Assembly (NCBI RefSeq): GCF_030651495.1
Contig: NZ_JAUSFI010000092.1
Location: 1 to 64,000, forward strand
Direction: 5' to 3'
DNA length: 64,000 nt
Source: Undibacterium sp.
GTDB lineage: Bacteria > Pseudomonadota > Gammaproteobacteria > Burkholderiales > Burkholderiaceae_D
The notes beneath the pieces are model-generated. The model did not search any database and was not told the DNA's origin. It saw only the letters and a list, made by a program, of their open reading frames with translations. Made by a program: the position numbers and the translations under genes. This document shows positions 17,737 through 25,612 of this stretch, in pieces. Position 1 is the first letter of the stretch; the number at the start of each line of letters is the position of its first letter.

Positions 17737-17752
17737 TACTAGGAGGGAGTAT
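17737..17752. promoter_or_regulatory. Copy 1 of a repeated TACTAGGAGGGAGTAT element
   Basis: TACTAGGAGGGAGTAT: half-sites TACT and AGTA flank a purine-rich heptamer. An identical 16-mer occurs at 22087-22102 and a related one at 45540-45556. It lies 22 bases beyond the SDR stop codon and 57 bases upstream of a second element, TATACTCCCC (17671-17680). It is a probable binding site for an unidentified regulator, or a small dispersed repeat. Confidence 0.45.
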
Positions 17753-17774
17753 ATGAAATTAAAGCAATCAAAAC

Positions 17775-18677
17775 TTAAACGGCCTTCATCTTAGCGCGCA
17801 GCATATCGCGGATATGCGGTGCCGCCTTGTACGGATCGCCCGGATTACGTTGCGTAATGATGTCTTCCATACGCTCTTGCACATTACCCAGCGCGGCAGG
17901 ATGCGAGAAGATATAAAATTGCGCATCGCGAATCGCATCAAAAGTCTTTTCTGCGACTTCTTGCGCCGTCACTTTGCCGGAAGATACCGCCTTGTCTGAC
18001 ATCGCTTGCGACGCCTTTTGACTCGCCGTTGCCACACCCGAGGCGACATCATCTGGACGATTGCGCTGCGACTGACTAATCCCGGTCGGCACAAAATAAG
18101 GGCATAACACCGACGCACCTATCGGCGCTTCAGCCAAAGCCAAGTCTTGATACAAGGTTTCCGTCAGTGAAACAACAGCATGTTTGGAGACGTTATACAC
18201 GCCCATGGTCGGCGCATTGAGCAAACCGGCCATGGAGGCGGTGTTGACGATATGCCCTTCGTAAGCAGGGTCCTTTTTTGCGCATTCCAGCATCAGATTC
18301 GTAAAAATACGCACGCCGTGGATGACGCCCCACAGGTTGACACCCAAGACCCACTCCCAGTCAGCCTGGGTGTTTTCCCAAATCAAGCCGCCAGAGCCGA
18401 CACCGGCATTATTGAACACCAGATGCACCGCACCAAAGCGCTGCATGGTGGCATCGGCCAACGCCTGCACTTCTTCGGCATGACGCACATCACAGCGCAT
18501 GGCCAGCACTTGTGCGCCTTGCGCTTCGAGTTCTGACTTGACCTTATCGAGTGCATCTTGCTGCACATCGGCCAGGACCAGCTTCATGCCTAGTCTGGCA
18601 CCGATCAGCGCGAACTCACGGCCAAAACCACTACCACCACCGGTAATGACGGCGACTCTGTCTTTAAAAATTTTCAT
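17775..18677 (-). CDS. SDR family oxidoreductase
   Basis: A 300-residue short-chain dehydrogenase. The NAD(P) motif is GGGSGFGREFA (residues 14-24), followed by NNAGVGSGG and the catalytic YNVSK with an upstream Ser in NTASMAGL. A longer C-terminal tail than classical 250-residue SDRs carries the helix KTFDAIRDAQFYIFSHP. Expected to oxidise or reduce an alcohol/ketone, possibly a hydroxyacyl-CoA. It starts 23 bases after the GST-like gene and is last in the catabolic block. Confidence 0.85.
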   Translation of the reverse strand: MKIFKDRVAVITGGGSGFGREFALIGARLGMKLVLADVQQDALDKVKSELEAQGAQVLAMRCDVRHAEEVQALADATMQRFGAVHLVFNNAGVGSGGLIWENTQADWEWVLGVNLWGVIHGVRIFTNLMLECAKKDPAYEGHIVNTASMAGLLNAPTMGVYNVSKHAVVSLTETLYQDLALAEAPIGASVLCPYFVPTGISQSQRNRPDDVASGVATASQKASQAMSDKAVSSGKVTAQEVAEKTFDAIRDAQFYIFSHPAALGNVQERMEDIITQRNPGDPYKAAPHIRDMLRAKMKAV

Positions 18678-18700
18678 GGGTGTCTCCTGATAAATGATTA

Positions 18701-19633
18701 TTAATCTGCGCGTTTCATTTGATATCCGACCCGCGGAAAATGTACCACCACCGTACCGGCACGTTCATCGGTGCGACGTAGTGCCAATTGGTTATGGGAT
18801 GAAATGACCAATTCGCCGATCACAGAATCAAAAGCGTAATCAGTCGGCATGATTGCCACGCGCTCACCCAGTGCAATACCATGCGTATCGATGAAATCTA
18901 CCCCGTCGGCGCTGGCCGGTGCGGCATCTTGCGCGATCTGAATCGCCTGCTCACTGCGCATTTTTTCAAACGATCCATGACCAATGGCAGCCACGCTATC
19001 CATCCATGCAAGTAGCGTCGGATACGCATCCAATATCCCCGCTACCGCAGGAACGCGACGAATAAACCACAGCGCGTGATACACAGAAAAATCAGCGATA
19101 CAGGCTTCTTTGCCCAACAACCAGGGCTGCCCGCCTGCCAGCATATCCTCAAGGCGATGCAAATACTCTTTCAGCTGGCCGGTCGCTTCGGCGAGAGATA
19201 TGCGCGGTGCATTGGCACGCATGGCGGCGCGGTCTGCACCGAAAGCCTTCATTTGCTCCGGCGTGATGTCACCTAAAATACCGGGCATCGCCGCAGGCTG
19301 AAAAGTGTAGGCAATCGCAGTCCAGAACAAAGTGGTATCGGCCCATTGCGCCAGTATTTTCGCCAAACCGGCGATGGCTGGCGGATATAGCGATGGAACC
19401 GGTGCGAGCCGCTCCAATACATCGGCAATCAAGGCGGTATCACAGTAGATATCGGCGCCGATTTGCATCACCGGCGTGCGACGATAGCCGCCTGTCAGCG
19501 CCGCCAGATCTGGCTTAGGCATGATGGAGGGAATCATCACCGATTTCCAGCTTAACTTTTTATAGCCAAGAATCAGGCGTATTTTTTCTGAAAAAGGAGA
19601 GATCGGATAATGATGGAAAATGATTTCAGGCAT
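18701..19633 (-). CDS. Glutathione S-transferase-like protein with long C-terminus
   Basis: A 310-residue protein. The N-terminal thioredoxin/GST domain (about 1-80) reads HHYPISPFSEKIRLILGYKKLSW, ending RRTPVMQIGADIYCDTALIADVL. A helical GST C-domain follows to about 200. An additional 100-residue C-terminal region (GERVAIMPTDYAFDSVIGEL) is not part of a standard GST. The ATG at 19633 has AGAGG at 6-base spacing; an ATG two codons upstream overlaps that site. GST genes within acyl-CoA degradation blocks may handle glutathione conjugates or an electrophilic intermediate; the function here is unproven. Confidence 0.75.
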   Translation of the reverse strand: MPEIIFHHYPISPFSEKIRLILGYKKLSWKSVMIPSIMPKPDLAALTGGYRRTPVMQIGADIYCDTALIADVLERLAPVPSLYPPAIAGLAKILAQWADTTLFWTAIAYTFQPAAMPGILGDITPEQMKAFGADRAAMRANAPRISLAEATGQLKEYLHRLEDMLAGGQPWLLGKEACIADFSVYHALWFIRRVPAVAGILDAYPTLLAWMDSVAAIGHGSFEKMRSEQAIQIAQDAAPASADGVDFIDTHGIALGERVAIMPTDYAFDSVIGELVISSHNQLALRRTDERAGTVVVHFPRVGYQMKRAD

Positions 19634-19647
19634 GGTCATCCTCTAGT

Positions 19648-20646
19648 TCAGTTCAACTTAACCAATTGTTTGCCAAAGTTCTGCCCTTTGAGCAAACCGA
19701 TAAATGCCGCGGGCGCTGCAGCCAGATTCGGCGCAATCGATTCGCGGAACTTGAGTTTGCCGGTCGCTACCAGCGTACCTAACTCCTTCAACCCTTGCGG
19801 CCAGAGATCCATGTGCTCAGAGACGATAAAACCGCGCATGGTAAGACGCATGGTGAGTAACACACGGGTATTTTTAATCGGCAACGGCTCGCCATCGTAA
19901 CCGGCAATCATGCCGCATAAAGCGATCCGGCCAAACGGATTCATGCGCGCCAGGCTGGCATCAAAAATCTCACCGCCGACGTTTTCAAACACCGCATCGA
20001 CCCCATTCGGTGTCGCCGCAGCCAGATCGGCTTGCAGATTGCCGGCCTTGTAATCGATGCAGGCATCAAAGCCGAGTTCATTCACCACATACGCGCACTT
20101 CTCTGCACCGCCGGCAATACCAACAGCACGGCAGCCGCGCAATTTGGCCAATTGACCGACGACGCTACCGACTGCGCCGCTGGCAGCCGACACAACGATG
20201 GTTTCGCCTTCTTTGGCTTGCATGATTTGCGTCAAACCGTACCACGCAGTCATGCCAGGCATGCCAACCGAGCCTAAATAGGCAGACAAAGGGATATGGG
20301 TGGTATCGACTTTACGCAGCAATACGCCGTCAGAGACACCCATTTCTGCCCAGCCCAACATGCCGACGACCTTATCCCCGATGGAAAATTTAGGGTTTTT
20401 ACTGGCGACGATCTCACCGACAGTGCCACCGATCATGGTTTCGCCGATCGCTTGCGGTGCGGCATAACTTTTGGTGTCTTCCATGCGCATGCGCATGTAA
20501 GGATCGAGCGACAGGAAGTGATTGCGTATCAATACCTCGCCCTCTTTCAATTCAGGCACATCGACCGTTTCAAGACGGAAATTCTCTGCGCTGACTTCCG
20601 CTTTTGGGCGTGATGCCAGAACGATACGTTGGTAAGTAGTAGTCAT
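19648..20646 (-). CDS. NADPH-dependent medium-chain reductase, CurA/YncB-like
   Basis: A 332-residue zinc-free medium-chain dehydrogenase/reductase. The N-terminal part has LSLDPYMRMRM, typical of the leukotriene B4 12-hydroxydehydrogenase/CurA branch. The Rossmann domain reads VSAASGAVGSVVGQLAKLRGCRAVGIAGG. Family members reduce alpha,beta-unsaturated ketones or aldehydes. It could reduce an enone or enoyl intermediate here. Operon spacing to its neighbours is 14 and 32 bases. Confidence 0.85.
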   Translation of the reverse strand: MTTTYQRIVLASRPKAEVSAENFRLETVDVPELKEGEVLIRNHFLSLDPYMRMRMEDTKSYAAPQAIGETMIGGTVGEIVASKNPKFSIGDKVVGMLGWAEMGVSDGVLLRKVDTTHIPLSAYLGSVGMPGMTAWYGLTQIMQAKEGETIVVSAASGAVGSVVGQLAKLRGCRAVGIAGGAEKCAYVVNELGFDACIDYKAGNLQADLAAATPNGVDAVFENVGGEIFDASLARMNPFGRIALCGMIAGYDGEPLPIKNTRVLLTMRLTMRGFIVSEHMDLWPQGLKELGTLVATGKLKFRESIAPNLAAAPAAFIGLLKGQNFGKQLVKLN

Positions 20647-20678
20647 ACTCAGTCTCCATTATTTTTATAGGCTACGGT

Positions 20679-21179
20679 TCAATCGCTACCGTACAGTTTT
20701 TTCATGTTCTCGCCAGATTTCAATCGGCGTAAGTATTTGAACGTCCCCATCGCCTTAGCGATCAGTTTGTCACCGTTCCAGATTTCGCCTTCGCAGAAAC
20801 ACATGGTAGTCGAGCGATGATAGGCGTGGCCACGTGCTTCGATCCGCCCGCCCGGGATACCACCGGGTTGCAGAAACGTGGTCTTCATCTCCACCGTGAC
20901 GACGCCCTTCAAATCTTCACAAAGCGAGCGCCCCGCCATCGCCATGACGACATCAAGCATCGTCATCATGACGCCGCCGTGTGCGATCTGCCAGCTATTC
21001 ATATGGCGCTCGGACAGATCCAAAGCCAGCTTGGCCCGTCCGTTTTCCATTTCCAAAAATTCAACACCAAGATCATGCAAGAAAGGATTCAGTGCGGAGG
21101 TAGGCTGACTAATGGCCTGATCTAGTGTCTGACCTACCGGCTGACTGTTCGTGTTGGTTTGCTGAATAGGAAGAGTCAT
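20679..21179 (-). CDS. PaaI-family acyl-CoA thioesterase
   Basis: A 166-residue hot-dog thioesterase. The motif HMNSWQIAHGGVMMTMLDVVMAMAG includes the H-G-G-x-x-x-x-x-x-D pattern of the PaaI type. The ATG at 21179 is preceded by a perfect AGGAGG, so I rejected starts up to 40 codons upstream that would overlap the preceding SDR gene. It releases free CoA from an acyl or aryl-acyl-CoA. It starts 13 bases after the SDR stop. Confidence 0.85.
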   Translation of the reverse strand: MTLPIQQTNTNSQPVGQTLDQAISQPTSALNPFLHDLGVEFLEMENGRAKLALDLSERHMNSWQIAHGGVMMTMLDVVMAMAGRSLCEDLKGVVTVEMKTTFLQPGGIPGGRIEARGHAYHRSTTMCFCEGEIWNGDKLIAKAMGTFKYLRRLKSGENMKKLYGSD

Positions 21180-21192
21180 GCTGCCTCCTGCA

Positions 21193-21987
21193 TCAAACTG
21201 CCGAGACGCCACCATCCACCGCCAGAGTTTGCCCGGTAATGTGTTTACCGGCATCGGAAGCAAACAAGGTGACAAGACCCTTGAGATCTTCATCATCACC
21301 GATACGCTGCAACGGCGCTTCTTTTGCCAGTTTTTCTTCGCCCAGATGTTCCAAAATACCTTTCGTCATTTTGGACAGGAAAAAACCTGGCGCAATCGCG
21401 TTCACATTGATGCCATACGCGCCCCATTCACCGGCCAGCGTGCGCGTGAAATTAATCACCGCAGCCTTCGACGTGTTGTAGGCGATCGTCTTCATCGAGC
21501 CTGGCGGATTACCCGACAAACCGGCAATCGAAGCAATATTAATGATGCGCCCCGATTTGCGCGGAATCATCGAGCGCTTGCCGACTTCTTGCGACATCAG
21601 GAAAATGCTGCGGATATTCAGATTCATGACCTTATCCCATGCCTCGACCGGATGATCTTCAGCCGGAGCGCCCCATGAAGCACCCGCGTTATTAATCAGG
21701 ATATCGATATGGCCGAGCTGCGCTAAAGCGGCATCAACCAAGGGGGTAATCGCGCTGTCTTTGCCCAGATCGGCGGCGAATGCGCTGGCATCGATACCGC
21801 GGCTTTTCAGATACGCCACGGCTTCATCGAGGTCAGATTGCTTGCGCGACGACAGCATAATTTTCGCGCCCTGCTCGCCTAAGGCTTCGGCCATTTGCAA
21901 ACCCAGACCGCGTGAACCACCGGTAATGAGCGCAGTTTTTCCTGTGAGGTCGAATAATTGTTTTACGGTACGTGTGCTAGTAGTCAT
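21193..21987 (-). CDS. SDR family oxidoreductase (3-oxoacyl reductase-like)
   Basis: A 264-residue classical SDR. The cofactor loop GGSRGLGLQMAEALG, NNAGASWG, Ser in NIASIAGLSG, and YNTSKAAVI (catalytic Tyr and Lys) are present, ending in TGQTLAVDGG. This resembles FabG-type or 3-hydroxyacyl-CoA dehydrogenases. In this block it could carry out the hydroxyacyl oxidation step. The start is preceded by an upstream GGGGAGTAT element (22020-22028). Confidence 0.87.
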   Translation of the reverse strand: MTTSTRTVKQLFDLTGKTALITGGSRGLGLQMAEALGEQGAKIMLSSRKQSDLDEAVAYLKSRGIDASAFAADLGKDSAITPLVDAALAQLGHIDILINNAGASWGAPAEDHPVEAWDKVMNLNIRSIFLMSQEVGKRSMIPRKSGRIINIASIAGLSGNPPGSMKTIAYNTSKAAVINFTRTLAGEWGAYGINVNAIAPGFFLSKMTKGILEHLGEEKLAKEAPLQRIGDDEDLKGLVTLFASDAGKHITGQTLAVDGGVSAV

Positions 21988-22086
21988 TATGTCTCCGTTA
22001 TGCGGTTATGTAAGTTTTAGGGGAGTATCTATAAAAAAAGCTTCACTGCGCAATAAACACGTGCGTGTTATTGAATTAAAACATCA

Positions 22087-22102
22087 TACTAGGAGGGAGT
22101 AT
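22087..22102. promoter_or_regulatory. Copy 2 of the TACTAGGAGGGAGTAT element
   Basis: Identical to the 16-mer at 17737-17752 and flanked to give the full inverted repeat ATACT-N7-AGTAT (22086-22102). It touches the stop codon of the acyl-CoA dehydrogenase gene. A partial copy, GGGGAGTAT at 22020-22028, lies 33-41 bases upstream of the SDR start. The same two-part arrangement is seen at copy 1. Confidence 0.5.
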
Positions 22103-23919
22103 CAGAACCACGCATCTTGCATATCCAAGCTCGTGGTATCCAGACTCGCCAACAAATCGAGTTGCGGATGCACCTTAATCAATTCATGCTGATAAAAATA
22201 TTTGCAGGCTTGTAGTTTGCCGGCATAGAAATTGGCGTCATGACTAGCGCCCTTATTGAGTGACAATAAAGCTTGCTCCAGCCAGACCCAGGCCATCACC
22301 ATGTGACCGAAGGCTTCCAGATAAATCGAGGCATTGGCCAAAGTAACATTCAGGTCGCCCGACGAGTACAGGCGTTGCGTGACAAAGCCCAGTCGCTGCA
22401 AGACCGCATTGAGTGACTGCGCGTAATCGGCCAGATCCGGCTGTGCAGCGGCGCTATTGATGGTTTGTTGAATCTCGAGTGCCAGTGCGCGCATTGCGGC
22501 ACCGTCTTGCATGACCACCTTACGGCCGAGCAAATCGAGCCCTTGTATGCCGTGCGTACCCTCATGAATCGGGTTGAGGCGATTGTCACGATAAAACTGC
22601 TCGACATTGTATTCACGGGTATAGCCATAACCGCCATGGACTTGGATCGCCAGGTTATTCGCTTCCAGACACCACTGCGAGGGCCAGGATTTAGCGATGG
22701 GCGTCAAAATATCCAGCAGCAATAATGCCTGCGCGCGTGCTTGCGCTGTGCTGCCGCTACGTTCTTCATCCACCAGACGGGCGCAATACAGGGTCAATGC
22801 CAAGCCCCCCTCTACATACGATTTTTGCGCCAGCAACATGCGCTTGACATCGGTATGCTGGATGATCGGCAATTGCGGCGTGGCCGGATCTTTGGCTTGC
22901 GGATTGCGTCCCTGCGGACGGTTACGGGCATAGTCCAGCGAATGCAGATAACCGGTATAGCCCAGCATCACGGCGCCAAGCCCGACCCCGATACGCGCCT
23001 CATTCATCATATGGAACATATTCGCCAGTCCCTTGTGCAAGGTACCGACCAGATAGCCAATCGCACCGGCCTTGCCTCCCGGCGTGAACTTTCCTTCGCC
23101 AAAATTGAGCAGACAGTTGGTGGTGCCGCGATAACCCATTTTATGATTCAAACCAGCCAAAACGACGTCATTGCGCTCGCCAAGTGAGCCATCGGGATGC
23201 ACCAGTTTTTTTGGCACGATGAACAGAGAGATCCCTTTCACGCCGGGTATCAGCTTACCGCTTTCATCCGGCACTTTGGCCAGCACCAGATGCACGATAT
23301 TTTCTGATAATTCGTGCTCGCCGGCAGAAATCCACATTTTATTGCCCGTCAGGCGATAGCTGCCGTCAGGCTGCGCTTCGGCGCGCGTCACGATATCGGA
23401 CAAGCTTGATCCGGCTTGCGGTTCTGACAGGCACATCGTGCCGAAGTAGCGCCCTTCCAGCATCGGTTTCGCGAATAAGGCGATTTGCTCTGGAGTGCCG
23501 CATTTCATCAAGGTATTGGCATTGCCAATCGTCAGAAACGGGTAAGACGAGGTACCTACGTTGGCACCTTTAAAGTAAGCAAAACCGGCTTTCTCCACCA
23601 CGCAGGGCAACTGCATCCCACCGAGCTCAAAATCCTGCCCTGCCGCCATCAGGCCAGCATCGCAAAAAGCCTTGAGTGCCGTTTTTACCTCGGGAATAAT
23701 ATGCACGGTCTCGCCATCAAAATGCGGTTCATTCTGATCGCTTTTCTTATTATGGGGAGCAAATAAATCGGTAGCGATTTGTTCGCAAGTATCTAGCGCG
23801 GCATTAAAGGTTTCACGAGTGTGATCGGCAAAACGTTCGCGCTGGGTAAGGGATTCGACATTCAGCCATTCATACAGCAAAAAATCGAGGTCACGTCTAG
23901 GGATGATTTTTGATTGCAT
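22102..23919 (-). CDS. Acyl-CoA dehydrogenase, long form with C-terminal extension
   Basis: A 605-residue acyl-CoA dehydrogenase of the long type. An N-terminal helix region precedes the core; the core has MCLSEPQAGSSLSDIVTRAE and GNKMWISAGEHE. The C-terminal FAD/helical part has QVHGGYGYTREYNVEQFYRDNRLNPIHEGTHGIQGLDLLGRK, whose EGTHGIQ supplies the catalytic Glu region of this subfamily. The final about 120 residues form the extra C-terminal domain. It oxidises long or branched acyl-CoAs and passes electrons to ETF. It lies 98 bases after the thiolase gene. Confidence 0.9.
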   Translation of the reverse strand: MQSKIIPRRDLDFLLYEWLNVESLTQRERFADHTRETFNAALDTCEQIATDLFAPHNKKSDQNEPHFDGETVHIIPEVKTALKAFCDAGLMAAGQDFELGGMQLPCVVEKAGFAYFKGANVGTSSYPFLTIGNANTLMKCGTPEQIALFAKPMLEGRYFGTMCLSEPQAGSSLSDIVTRAEAQPDGSYRLTGNKMWISAGEHELSENIVHLVLAKVPDESGKLIPGVKGISLFIVPKKLVHPDGSLGERNDVVLAGLNHKMGYRGTTNCLLNFGEGKFTPGGKAGAIGYLVGTLHKGLANMFHMMNEARIGVGLGAVMLGYTGYLHSLDYARNRPQGRNPQAKDPATPQLPIIQHTDVKRMLLAQKSYVEGGLALTLYCARLVDEERSGSTAQARAQALLLLDILTPIAKSWPSQWCLEANNLAIQVHGGYGYTREYNVEQFYRDNRLNPIHEGTHGIQGLDLLGRKVVMQDGAAMRALALEIQQTINSAAAQPDLADYAQSLNAVLQRLGFVTQRLYSSGDLNVTLANASIYLEAFGHMVMAWVWLEQALLSLNKGASHDANFYAGKLQACKYFYQHELIKVHPQLDLLASLDTTSLDMQDAWF

Positions 23920-23957
23920 AGCGAACCGCTCAGAAATTCGTTAATGGGTAAGCATGA

Positions 23958-23983
23958 CTCATGTCCCAATCAAGAGACATGAG
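23958..23983. repeat. Inverted repeat between thiolase and dehydrogenase genes
   Basis: CTCATGTC (23958-23965) and GACATGAG (23976-23983) form an 8-bp stem with a 10-base loop. No T-run follows on either strand, so it is probably a weak terminator or mRNA-stability hairpin rather than a full stop. Confidence 0.45.
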
Positions 23984-24017
23984 CCAAACACTGCCTGATT
24001 CAGCGTACTTCAGAGTA

Positions 24018-25196
24018 CTAGACTACCTCGAACAGACCAGCCGCGCCCTGCCCGCCACCGATACACATCGTGACAACCACATATTTAACACCGCGACGTT
24101 TACCTTCGATCAGCGCATGACCGGTCAGACGCGCACCAGAGACACCATAAGGATGACCGACAGCAATCGCACCGCCGTTCACGTTCAACTTATCCATAGG
24201 GATACCGAGTTTTTCCGCGCAGTACAATACCTGTACGGCAAAGGCTTCGTTCAATTCCCACAGGCCGATATCGGCTACTTTCAAGCCGGCTTTTTTCAAT
24301 AATTTGGGGATTGCATAGACCGGTCCGATACCCATTTCATCAGGCTCGCAGCCGGCAACTGCAAAGCCGCGGAAGATACCCAGCGGTTGCAAACCTTTTG
24401 CTTCTGCAACTTTGCTGTTCATCACGATAGCGATGGAGGCACCATCGGAGAATTGGCTGGCATTTCCGGCAGAAATCACGCCGCCAGGTACCGCAGAGCG
24501 AATTTTAGAGACGGCTTCCAATGTCGTATCGGCGCGGATACCTTCATCGGAAGAAATCGTTACTTCTCTCGTTACCAGCATCCCGGTCGCTTTATCGGCA
24601 ACGCCCATGATGGTCGTCATCGGCACGATTTCAGCATTAAACAAACCGGCAGCCTGGGCCGCGGCGGCACGTAACTGGCTTTGTACGCCATATTCATCCT
24701 GGCGTTCGCGCGCGATGTTGTAACGCTTGGCGACGGTCTCTGCGGTTTGCAACATTGGCCAGTAAACTTCTGGCTTGTGTTGTTTTAGCCACGGATCCAT
24801 GATCATGTGGGTATTCGCTTCGTTTTGAACACAAGAGATCGATTCCACACCACCGGCGGCATAGATATCGCCTTCACCGGCAATAATCCGTTGCGCTGCC
24901 AGCGCGATGGTTTGCAGGCCTGAAGAGCAAAAACGATTCACGGTCATGCCGCCTGTCGTTACCGGGCAACCACCGCGCAAGGCGATCTGGCGGGCGATAT
25001 TGCTACCGGTCGCGCCTTCTGGTGTAGCGCAACCCATGATGACATCTTCAACTTCGCCCGCTTCAATTTTGGCGCGCTCGATTGCCGCGGCTAACACATG
25101 CCCACCAAGTGTGGCGCCATGGGTCATGTTAAACGAACCCTTCCAGGATTTGGCAAGACCGGTACGGGCGGTGGATACGATGACTGCATCAGACAT
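24018..25196 (-). CDS. Acetyl-CoA C-acyltransferase (thiolase)
   Basis: A 392-residue thiolase with all catalytic elements: nucleophile Cys90 in [29 protein letters not shown] with the catalytic His, and the acid/base Cys378 in [10 protein letters not shown]. It cleaves 3-oxoacyl-CoA with CoA to acetyl-CoA and a shortened acyl-CoA, the last step of beta-oxidation. It is the first gene of the minus-strand block. A long palindrome lies 29-54 bases upstream of its start. Confidence 0.93.
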   Translation of the reverse strand: MSDAVIVSTARTGLAKSWKGSFNMTHGATLGGHVLAAAIERAKIEAGEVEDVIMGCATPEGATGSNIARQIALRGGCPVTTGGMTVNRFCSSGLQTIALAAQRIIAGEGDIYAAGGVESISCVQNEANTHMIMDPWLKQHKPEVYWPMLQTAETVAKRYNIARERQDEYGVQSQLRAAAAQAAGLFNAEIVPMTTIMGVADKATGMLVTREVTISSDEGIRADTTLEAVSKIRSAVPGGVISAGNASQFSDGASIAIVMNSKVAEAKGLQPLGIFRGFAVAGCEPDEMGIGPVYAIPKLLKKAGLKVADIGLWELNEAFAVQVLYCAEKLGIPMDKLNVNGGAIAVGHPYGVSGARLTGHALIEGKRRGVKYVVVTMCIGGGQGAAGLFEVV

Positions 25197-25224
25197 GTGT
25201 GTCTCCTAATAGTTGTAAATTTAA

Positions 25225-25250
25225 AAGTTCGGATTTTTAAATCCGAACTT
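25225..25250. promoter_or_regulatory. Palindrome upstream of the thiolase gene
   Basis: AAGTTCGGAT (25225-25234) and ATCCGAACTT (25241-25250) are exact 10-base inverted repeats around TTTTTAA. It lies 29-54 bases before the thiolase start, where a repressor would overlap a promoter. No terminator is needed here because the neighbouring gene is divergent. A TetR- or similar dimeric regulator site is the simplest reading. Confidence 0.5.
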
Positions 25251-25612
25251 AATAGCTAAAATGAAGCGGAAGTTGATCTACTACTGGCAAAAAAAAAAAT
25301 GACTAACAAAAATAAAAACCAGAGGAATTTTTTTTCATTGATCAATTCAATAAAATTAAAGAATATCACATATTAGCACGACCGTTCGCAAAAAAATCTT
25401 AAGTTAATGATCGTATAGAATTTTTCACTTTTTTTATAAATTTTATATATTTGGATAAAAAAATGCACCAATGTAAGTTTCTGTAAGTTTCAAGAAAGCA
25501 TGATGTAAGGTTCACGATGCACACTCGACTTGAGCAATAGGTAATACACAAAAATTGTTTCAGCTTCAAAGATTTTTTTGAATGCACATTTAAAACATAA
25601 CAGGAGACAAGC
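25251..25612. other. AT-rich divergent intergenic region
   Basis: No supported gene. It carries an A9-10 tract near 25290, ATTGATCAAT near 25338, and the short direct repeat GTAAGTTTCT/GTAAGTTTCA near 25474. It presumably contains promoters for the thiolase block and the MFS transporter. GGAGA lies just before the MFS start. Confidence 0.5.
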
